From Paenibacillus maysiensis (GTDB taxonomy: Bacteria > Bacillota > Bacilli > Paenibacillales > Paenibacillaceae), in NCBI RefSeq assembly GCF_000520815.1, contig NZ_ASRY01000028.1, positions 1 to 64,000 on the forward strand: a DNA stretch of 64,000 nt. The letters are read 5' to 3'. The position numbers and the translations under genes were made by a program. The notes under the pieces are model-generated. The model did not search any database, had not been told where the DNA came from, and saw only the letters and a list, made by a program, of their open reading frames with translations. Positions 1 to 5,702 of this stretch are shown here, piece by piece; positions within the stretch are counted from its first letter, which is position 1; every line of letters starts with the position of its first letter.

Positions 1-1
1 C

Positions 2-355
2 TCAGGGGCGACGCCGCTGGTCACTGCCATTTTGTTCGGGGCAACCTTCTTTTTCATTCCGTTACTAGCTTATATTCCGGATAGTGCCATTGCGCCCGTG
101 CTCATCATCATTGGCGGTCTGATGGTACAAAATGTCCGTGAGATGGATTTTAGTGATTTTACCGAGGCGTTTCCTGCATTTCTGGTCATGGTGATGATGC
201 CCTTTACTTATAGCATTGTAGACGGGATGGCCTTTGGTTTTATTGCATACCCCGTAGCCAAGCTGGCAGCAGGAAGAGGCAAGGAAGTGCCTGTCGCATT
301 GTATATCATTTCTGTATTGTTTGTGGCTAACTTTGTGCTTCATTCTCTGGTGTAG
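2..355 (+). CDS. Purine-type (NCS2/AzgA family) permease, C-terminal fragment
   Basis: The reading frame is open from base 2 and ends at a TAG, so only the last ~117 codons of the gene lie in the window. The visible protein is very hydrophobic with about three to four membrane helices, and contains the run SGATPLVTAILFG followed by a PLLAYIP segment and a closing helix ending VLHSLV. This pattern matches the C-terminus of NCS2/AzgA-like guanine/hypoxanthine or xanthine permeases (PbuG group), which carry nucleobases inward with protons. The family is my recognition from the fragment; the substrate cannot be decided without the N-terminal half. A short hairpin follows, suggesting the transcript ends here. 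Confidence 0.75.
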   Translation, partial: SGATPLVTAILFGATFFFIPLLAYIPDSAIAPVLIIIGGLMVQNVREMDFSDFTEAFPAFLVMVMMPFTYSIVDGMAFGFIAYPVAKLAAGRGKEVPVALYIISVLFVANFVLHSLV

Positions 356-384
356 TAAACTCGAAGATAGGCTGTACTGTTCAT

Positions 385-413
385 ACCCGCGCAGAGCGCG
401 GGTGTTGTTGTTT
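385..413 (+). terminator. Rho-independent terminator of the permease gene
   Basis: An 8-bp stem (ACCCGCGC at 385-392 pairing with GCGCGGGT at 396-403) with an AGA loop is followed by a GTTGTTGTTT tract. The T run is interrupted, so termination may be moderate. Confidence 0.55.
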
Positions 414-453
414 GGACAAGAATGGTCAGAATTGGAAGCGAGGTTGATGTTTT

Positions 454-2274
454 ATGGAAAATGAGCATCATTTAGAGCAAGATGAACAACAGGACTGGAA
501 GCAGGAAAAGCCGGTTAAAAGACCCGATAGGGCTGGTATGGGTCGGTTTATCAAATTGATTGCGAGCGCACATCCACCCAAGGCCATTCTCACCATTGCC
601 ATGATCCTGACCCTGGTTCAGACGACTGCCGGTTTAATTGTACCGCTGATGACCAAGGGACTGATCGACGGTTTGACCTTTTCTTCACTGAACCGAATGG
701 TCATTTTGGGTTTGCTTGGTGCTTTTGTGCTTCAAGCAGTGGCTTCGGCGGTTTCCATTTATATGCTGAACTATGCCGGGCATAAAATTGTGGCTAATTT
801 ACGCAAACGCTTATGGCATAAAATCTTGTCTCTTCCGATCCCGTACTTTGATCGGAATCGGTCAGGAGATACGATGAGTCGTGTCACCAATGATACAAGC
901 CTGATTATGAACCTCATTACGGAGTATCTTGTCAACCTGATTTCTAATGTGATTGCAATTATTGGCGGTATTGCGTTGTTATTTTATCTGGATTGGGTTA
1001 TGACGCTCATTATTATGACTATTGTTCCGCTAACAGCTCTTATTTTATTTCCGGTAGGACGGAAAATGTATCGTATTTCCAAAAAGCAGCAGGACGAGAT
1101 GGCAGATCTGACCTCAGTGCTGAGTCAGGTTATCGGCGAAATCAGGCTGGTGAAGGCTTACGGCACGGAAAGCAGAGAAGCACAGGCCGGAGAGGATCGG
1201 ATTTACCGGATGTTCCGTTTTGGCTTGCAGGAATCTCGTATTTTGGCACTGGTAGGTCCCATTTCTACTTTCTTGCTGACCGCTGTACTGGTTATTATTT
1301 TGGGTGTAGGTGGTGTTCGAGTCGCATCGGGTGTGCTGACCGCGGGGGATTTGGTGGCTTTTATTTTGCTGCTGTTTCAGGTAATTACGCCGATGGCACA
1401 ATTCACGACCTTGTATTCACGTTTGCAAAAGGTGGTTGGAGCTACCGAGCGGATTCAGACGATTTTGGATCATGAAGAGGAGCCACTGGAATTGAAGCTG
1501 GAAGCAGCAAAAGAAAGCAGGGATATTGTGCTGCGTGATGTTGCTTTTTCCTATACCGAAGGTGAAGAGGTACTTCATAACGCGAATTTGGTAATCCCGG
1601 CTAACCGTACGACAGCGTTTGTAGGTCCGAGCGGGAGTGGTAAATCGACGCTGTTTTCATTGCTGGAGCGTTTTTATGTACCAGATACAGGGGAAATCTG
1701 TTATGGAGATGAACCGATATCGTCATATACATTATCCTCCTGGCGCTCCAAAATCGGTTATGTGTCGCAGGAAAGCTCCATGATGACCGGAACAGTCAGA
1801 GATAATATCACGTATGGCTTGGGACGGGAAGCTGATCTGGAGGAAGTGAGACAGGCAGCCACGATGGCGTACGCGGATGCGTTTATTATGGATTTACCGC
1901 AAGGCTATGAGACTGAGGTGGGTGAGCGGGGAATGAAGCTCTCCGGCGGGCAACGTCAACGGATTGCCATTGCTCGTGCGCTTCTACGTAGCCCGGATAT
2001 TCTTATGCTGGACGAGGCTACCTCCAGTCTGGACAGTTCATCCGAGCATGAGGTGCAGAAAGCGCTGGCGAATCTGATGGAAGGTCGTACGACGATTGTT
2101 ATCGCTCACCGTTTGTCTACGGTCGTTCACTCCGATCAGATTATCGTGCTGGACAAGGGTAAGGTGACGGGGGCAGGAACTCATGCCGAGTTAATAGAGT
2201 CCCATCAGGTATACCGCGAGCTGGCTCAAAAGCAGTTTGTGGAGATGGGGGAGAGGAGTATGGAGCGTGTTTGA
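454..2274 (+). CDS. ABC-type multidrug exporter, fused membrane and ATPase domains (BmrA-like)
   Basis: A 606-residue half-transporter: a six-helix exporter domain (about residues 35-325) followed by an ATPase domain (about 360-600). The ATPase shows Walker A GPSGSGKS at ~391, a Q-loop (VSQESS), the signature LSGGQRQR, Walker B ILMLDEATS and the H-loop IAHR, so all catalytic elements are present. The first ~30 residues are charged and cytosolic. Family knowledge: such proteins homodimerise and export lipophilic drugs or lipids with ATP, as BmrA of B. subtilis does; the specific substrate is not readable. A GAGG-type ribosome site lies ~10 bases before the ATG. It appears monocistronic, and is the last conserved gene before the accessory citrate block. 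Confidence 0.85.
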   Translation: MENEHHLEQDEQQDWKQEKPVKRPDRAGMGRFIKLIASAHPPKAILTIAMILTLVQTTAGLIVPLMTKGLIDGLTFSSLNRMVILGLLGAFVLQAVASAVSIYMLNYAGHKIVANLRKRLWHKILSLPIPYFDRNRSGDTMSRVTNDTSLIMNLITEYLVNLISNVIAIIGGIALLFYLDWVMTLIIMTIVPLTALILFPVGRKMYRISKKQQDEMADLTSVLSQVIGEIRLVKAYGTESREAQAGEDRIYRMFRFGLQESRILALVGPISTFLLTAVLVIILGVGGVRVASGVLTAGDLVAFILLLFQVITPMAQFTTLYSRLQKVVGATERIQTILDHEEEPLELKLEAAKESRDIVLRDVAFSYTEGEEVLHNANLVIPANRTTAFVGPSGSGKSTLFSLLERFYVPDTGEICYGDEPISSYTLSSWRSKIGYVSQESSMMTGTVRDNITYGLGREADLEEVRQAATMAYADAFIMDLPQGYETEVGERGMKLSGGQRQRIAIARALLRSPDILMLDEATSSLDSSSEHEVQKALANLMEGRTTIVIAHRLSTVVHSDQIIVLDKGKVTGAGTHAELIESHQVYRELAQKQFVEMGERSMERV

Positions 2275-2278
2275 GGCC

Positions 2279-2415
2279 GCTTCGCGTGCGATTTGATCCT
2301 CCGATCGCTGTTGCCTCTGAATTCCTCTGATTGTAATAAGACAGAAGGTTGGAATTCAGAGGCAAAGGCGAACGCTCCGCTTCTTTGGATTCAAATCACC
2401 CGCTTCGCTGGTGCC
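2279..2415. repeat. Long imperfect inverted repeat with a perfect 15-bp core
   Basis: TTGCCTCTGAATTCC (2311-2325) is exactly complementary to GGAATTCAGAGGCAA (2351-2365), around a 25-base loop that itself has a weak TCTG/CAGA pairing. Outside it the arms continue imperfectly: ATTTGATCC (2291-2299) versus GGATTCAAAT (2388-2397), and GC-rich GCTTCGC strings beyond. There is no T tract, so it is not a standard terminator; it resembles a small non-coding palindromic (REP/MITE-like) element. Confidence 0.6.
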
Positions 2416-2450
2416 GCAAGGGTCCATACTTTATGTGAAGGGCAGGGGAA

Positions 2451-2514
2451 GTTCAAGAGCAAAGTTCAAGAGCAAAGTTCAAGAGCATAAGAGCAAAATA
2501 TAAGAGCAGAAACA
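2451..2514. repeat. 13-bp tandem repeat, about five degenerate units
   Basis: GTTCAAGAGCAAA occurs at 2451-2463 and 2464-2476, nearly again at 2477-2489, and then degrades into two ATAAGAGCAAAAT-like units. The period of 13 is not a multiple of three and there is no plausible reading frame, so it is probably a slippage-generated intergenic repeat. Confidence 0.75.
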
Positions 2515-2523
2515 AAGGAATAT

Positions 2524-2539
2524 TTGTGAATGAAGCTGT
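2524..2539 (+). repeat. Left copy of a 16-bp direct repeat flanking the citrate block
   Basis: TTGTGAATGAAGCTGT is identical to 14737-14752, in the same orientation, and both copies are preceded by a similar AAAG(G/A)AATA string. The two copies bracket the response regulator and the whole cit operon. Whether this is an insertion scar, an attachment site or a dispersed repeat cannot be told from one window. Confidence 0.55.
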
Positions 2540-2800
2540 ATGACATACAACATATAGAGTTGGCTAAAATGATGCTAGACTAAAAGTGGACACCGAGAAG
2601 CAAGAATAAAGTCAATTCATTTAGCAACTTGCTCCCATTAACGCACTAAGAAAATAAATGGGATTGACTCCGTATGAACTCATTTATATACAGATATTTA
2701 AATATTTGTCATGAATAAAAAAGTGATGTGTTTTTTGTTTTTTTTATATTGTTAAAAAGGGTTTTCGTAAGAGGATTTTTAGAAAGGAATGGGGTCAAGA

Positions 2801-3499
2801 ATGAGCAAACCGAGAGTATTGGTTGTTGACGATGAAATCGCTATCAGAAAATTGATTAAAACGGTTCTTGAAGGCGATGGAATGGTTGTGCTTCAGGCTG
2901 AAAACGGCGTGGAAGCCATGCGGATGATTAGCGAGGAGCCATTCGATCTCGTCCTCCTGGACATTATGATGGAAAATATTGATGGCTATGATGTGCTTGG
3001 TCAAACGCGTAATATGGGCATCCATACGCCAATCATTTTTCTGAGCGGAAAAAAAGAAGACACAGATCAGATCATTGGACTTGGACTTGGGGCAGATGCC
3101 TATATTACCAAGCCATTTAGTCCTCCTGTGCTTTGTGCTCAGGTAAAGAACCAGATTAAAAGATATCGCCAGCTTCAGGAATCAAAACAACAAGCCTTAC
3201 ACATTGCGTTGGGACCATTTCTATTCAATCATCATACCTATACGTTTCAAAAAAATAATCAGGAAATCGCGTTGTCATCAAAAGAATTACAACTCATGAA
3301 ATTTTTTATGGAGCACCCCAATCAGGTCTTCTCGAAAGAACAGCTATATCAAAACATCTGGAAAGATACGGTTGTCGATAATAATACGATTATGGTCTAT
3401 ATCAGACACCTGCGGACCAAAATTGAAGAAAATCCCACGAATCCGAAATATATCAAAACCGTCTGGGGAATCGGATATCGTTTTTCCGTTGAAAGATAG
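2801..3499 (+). CDS. OmpR/PhoB-family response regulator
   Basis: About 232 residues: an N-terminal receiver domain (VLVVDDE acidic pair, phosphorylatable Asp54 in LVLLDIMM, conserved Lys in ITKPFSP) and a C-terminal winged helix (about residues 135-230) ending in the family signature VWGIGYRF. It would act as a DNA-binding transcription regulator once phosphorylated. No sensor kinase is adjacent; the nearest is the hybrid kinase at 5703, after the symporter gene. An in-frame ATG at 2789 is also possible, but ATG 2801 has a GGGG/AAAGGA ribosome site at better spacing. Control of the citrate genes is an inference from position only. A terminator follows. Confidence 0.85.
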   Translation: MSKPRVLVVDDEIAIRKLIKTVLEGDGMVVLQAENGVEAMRMISEEPFDLVLLDIMMENIDGYDVLGQTRNMGIHTPIIFLSGKKEDTDQIIGLGLGADAYITKPFSPPVLCAQVKNQIKRYRQLQESKQQALHIALGPFLFNHHTYTFQKNNQEIALSSKELQLMKFFMEHPNQVFSKEQLYQNIWKDTVVDNNTIMVYIRHLRTKIEENPTNPKYIKTVWGIGYRFSVER

Positions 3500-3539
3500 A
3501 TTAACAATATACTTCTATTCAATTGTATACGTTCTCTTG

Positions 3540-3573
3540 AAAGCACGCCGATGGACTCGGGGGGCTTTTTTTT
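3540..3573 (+). terminator. Terminator of the response regulator gene
   Basis: The arms AGCACGCCGA (from 3542) and TCGGGGGGCT (up to 3565) pair in 8 of 10 positions and are followed directly by eight T residues. Confidence 0.7.
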
Positions 3574-3677
3574 CTACGGCTGATTATTTCTCTAGCCATC
3601 CTTAATTTAGTAGTAATAAAAGGGAATACATAACTTTGGAGGGCGGCATCACAATGTCTCTAATAAAATTGTAGCGA

Positions 3678-3728
3678 CTCTACCTCACACATACCTCTAC
3701 CTCAAACATACCTCTATCTCAAAGATAT
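3678..3728. repeat. Three tandem 17-bp near-repeats
   Basis: CTCTACCTCACACATAC, CTCTACCTCAAACATAC and CTCTATCTCAAAGATAT follow each other without gaps. They are not inside a recognised gene. Confidence 0.7.
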
Positions 3729-3961
3729 TGCCAAGCCCGTCGTCTAGACTGCAAACTTAAAACCGGACACATAATGACCAGAACGTTTTTTAGTCAAACC
3801 AGGACGATGTACCGACGAACCACGGGACGCCACAGTGGGAATGAACATATTCTCCGCTGCGGTGAGTTTGTCGTGCTCGTCGAGATTCTTTAGCCGGAAG
3901 CATATTATGCAAAATGCTGAACAAGCTGTGTTAGTAAATGAGTCAACCGTAGTTTTTTTCT

Positions 3962-3976
3962 TTGAAAGCGCTAACA
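3962..3976 (+). promoter_or_regulatory. Catabolite-responsive element (cre) for CcpA
   Basis: TTGAAAGCGCTAACA fits every position of the published cre consensus WTGNAANCGNWNNCW. It lies ~185 bases upstream of the symporter start and just upstream of the shared promoter element, a place suited to glucose repression of the citrate genes. CcpA itself is not in the window, so function is inferred. Confidence 0.7.
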
Positions 3977-3992
3977 TATTTTTGTCACAGGT

Positions 3993-4046
3993 TCTTAAAA
4001 ACATTTAAGGATTACTCAGAATACTTTAAGATTTTCTTTTTACAAT
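3993..4046 (+). promoter_or_regulatory. Conserved bipartite element A upstream of the citrate symporter
   Basis: TCTTAAAAA at 3993 and ATACTTTAAGAT at 4021, followed eight bases later by TACAAT (4041-4046). The same pieces recur with exactly the same spacing at 5523-5576 before the sensor kinase gene. TCTTAAA and TTTAAGA are inverted half-sites. TACAAT may be a -10 box; no good -35 box is present at 17 bases, as expected for an activator-dependent promoter. Confidence 0.6.
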
Positions 4047-4162
4047 TTAGTTATCTCGAATCATCCAATGAGTGAAACCGTTTTACAACAAAGTCTTGTG
4101 AAAACCTGGGCTAGCGATTGATTCGAGGATAAACGCAGATTGATCATCTAGGAGGCGATCAA

Positions 4163-5512
4163 GTGGTCACTAATAATCTACAAGAAGCCGCAGAGCTTAA
4201 GCTACAGCCACGAACAGAGTCCAAATGGCAAAAGGTGTTGAATTACAAGATTGGAGGGGTCATTCCTGTAGGTCTTTACATCCCGTTTATGGCTGTTGTC
4301 TACTTGCTGATGAACTCCGGAAAGCTCGGTAATGACATGCCTGGGGCTGTATCTGTCATGGTATTGTATGGCTTTATTCTGGCGGAAATTGGAAAGCGAA
4401 TTCCTATTCTGAAGGATATTGGCGGAGCAGCCATTATGGCAACGTTTGTTCCTTCTTACATGGTGTATGCTCATCTTCTCCCGCAGTCAGCAATTGATTC
4501 CGTTACTGACTTTATGGATAATACCAATTTCCTGTATGTGTACATCGCAATCGTTATCGCGGGTAGTATCCTTGGTATGAACCGGGAACTCATGATTAAA
4601 GCGGTCGTTAGATTGGCTGTCCCTTTGACGATTGGTTCCATTCTCGGAACAGGCGTCGGTTTGCTTACAGGTGTGGCTTTGGGAATCCCAGCGTATGATA
4701 CCTTGTTTTATATCCTTGCTCCTATCATGGCGGGAGGCGTTGGTGAAGGTGCGATTCCACTCTCTATCGGCTACAGCCAAATTTTAGGTTCGACTCAAGG
4801 TGAACAATTTGCCATGATTATTCCTGCGGTCATGTTGGGTAGCTTGTGTGCTATTATCCTGTCCGGCTTGTTGAAACAACTGGGAGATAGAAAACCAGAA
4901 CTTACCGGTAACGGCACGCTACTCAAAACAGGGGATAGCGATGTTTTGGGACTTGCAGAGGATAAAAACAAAAAACCGCTTGATCTTTACCAAATGGCTG
5001 CCGGAGCAATTTTAGCTATCGGATTCTTCATGGTAGGTTCCTTAGCCGCTGAGTTTGTTGGTCTGCCTGGTCCGATCGTAATGCTCTTTGCGGCATTCCT
5101 GGCAAAATATTTTGGTTGGTTGCCAAAATTCCTTGAAGACGGAGCGCAACAGATGCAACGTTTCTTTGTTATCGCTGTAACGTACCCGCTCCTGCTTGCG
5201 GTAGGTGTTGCTAAAACACCATGGGAGGCACTGATTTCTGTAATTAGCCCTGCTTATTTCATCACCATTTTTGTAACTGTATTAACCGTGGTTGTGGGTG
5301 GATATTTTGCTGGTAAGTGGATGAAAATGTATCCGGTTGAAGCTGCGATTATTACTTCTACTCGATGCAGCCAAGGTGGAACAGGGGATGTTGCGATTCT
5401 TTCCGCAGCCGATAGAATGGGACTCATGCCATTTGCCCAGGTATCCACACGTCTCGGTGGTGCCGCAACGGTAACACTTGCTATTTTCCTGCTGCGATAC
5501 CTTACACACTAA
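4163..5512 (+). CDS. 2-hydroxycarboxylate (citrate/malate) Na+ symporter, CitS/CimH family
   Basis: A 449-residue, very hydrophobic protein of the 2HCT family, which imports citrate or malate with sodium or protons (or exchanges citrate for a product). Both halves carry the re-entrant-loop GGxG motif: GGVGEGAIPLS (~residues 193-203) and SQGGTGDVAIL (~409-419). A conserved Arg in VSTRLGG near the C-terminus corresponds to the arginine that contacts the carboxylate in characterised members. Length is normal for the family. The start is a GTG behind an ideal AGGAGGCGATC site. Being first in the cit cluster argues for citrate as substrate; citrate versus malate selectivity cannot be read from sequence. 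Confidence 0.9.
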   Translation: MVTNNLQEAAELKLQPRTESKWQKVLNYKIGGVIPVGLYIPFMAVVYLLMNSGKLGNDMPGAVSVMVLYGFILAEIGKRIPILKDIGGAAIMATFVPSYMVYAHLLPQSAIDSVTDFMDNTNFLYVYIAIVIAGSILGMNRELMIKAVVRLAVPLTIGSILGTGVGLLTGVALGIPAYDTLFYILAPIMAGGVGEGAIPLSIGYSQILGSTQGEQFAMIIPAVMLGSLCAIILSGLLKQLGDRKPELTGNGTLLKTGDSDVLGLAEDKNKKPLDLYQMAAGAILAIGFFMVGSLAAEFVGLPGPIVMLFAAFLAKYFGWLPKFLEDGAQQMQRFFVIAVTYPLLLAVGVAKTPWEALISVISPAYFITIFVTVLTVVVGGYFAGKWMKMYPVEAAIITSTRCSQGGTGDVAILSAADRMGLMPFAQVSTRLGGAATVTLAIFLLRYLTH

Positions 5513-5522
5513 GGTAGTGAAA

Positions 5523-5576
5523 TCTTAAAAAAAATTAATAATTTGACAGGATACTTTAAGATCTTGTCATTACAAT
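5523..5576 (+). promoter_or_regulatory. Conserved bipartite element B upstream of the hybrid sensor kinase
   Basis: Second copy of the element seen at 3993: TCTTAAAAA at 5523, ATACTTTAAGAT at 5551 and TACAAT at 5571-5576, with identical 28-base offset between the first two blocks. The 26-base right part matches the first copy at 22 of 26 positions. A TTGACA also sits at 5543, but not at useful spacing to TACAAT. Confidence 0.6.
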
Positions 5577-5619
5577 GAAGTTGTCTTGAGACACCATTTC
5601 GTAGACGAATGTGAATAAC

Positions 5620-5628
5620 TGGTATAAT
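5620..5628 (+). promoter_or_regulatory. Extended -10 promoter for the sensor kinase
   Basis: TGGTATAAT is a consensus extended -10 box (TGnTATAAT). No convincing -35 box is present 17 bases upstream. It lies about 75 bases before the kinase start and downstream of element B. Confidence 0.5.
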
Positions 5629-5640
5629 TCGGAAGCGAAC

Positions 5641-5667
5641 CAGTCCTAGTACTAGGGCTAGGGACTG
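5641..5667. promoter_or_regulatory. Palindrome between the kinase promoter and its start
   Basis: CCTAGTACTAGG (5645-5656) is a perfect 12-bp palindrome, overlapped by a wider pair CAGTCCTAG / CTAGGGACTG (5641-5667). It sits just downstream of the TATAAT box, where an operator or leader hairpin would act. Confidence 0.4.
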
Positions 5668-5702
5668 ATGGGCTACTAGCTCGATGGAGATGGTAAAACA
5701 GG

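Larger units (their letters stand above)
2275..2800. other. Gene-free interval with a large palindrome and tandem repeats
   Basis: About 525 bases between the ABC exporter and the response regulator. It contains an imperfect long inverted repeat (2279-2415), a 13-bp tandem repeat (2451-2514), the left copy of a 16-bp sequence that recurs after citG (2524-2539), then AT-rich DNA with long T runs just before the response regulator. The AAAAGTGGACACC string near 2583 resembles an IS3-type end, but no transposase frame is present. No credible coding sequence is seen. Confidence 0.6.
3574..4162. other. Gene-free interval before the citrate symporter, with repeats and a possible IS remnant
   Basis: About 590 bases. 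In order it holds: a six-codon frame ATG...TAG (3655-3675) behind a strong GGAGGG site; three tandem ~17-bp CTCTACCTCAAACATAC-type units (3678-3728); an ACTTAAAACCGGACACATAA string near 3752 that resembles, from memory, an IS21-type end; an 86-codon minus-strand frame (3744-4004) that I do not recognise and treat as non-coding or decayed; a cre site at 3962; and the conserved promoter element at 3993-4046. The ribosome site AGGAGG for the symporter closes the interval. Confidence 0.55.

Noticed and set aside
2575-2600. IS3-type end (AAAAGTGGACACC)
   Set aside because: Short, from memory only, with no transposase frame or matching second end nearby.
3744-4004. 86-codon minus-strand frame before the citrate symporter
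   Set aside because: No recognisable family, no ribosome site, and it covers the cre site and promoter element; more likely non-coding or decayed.
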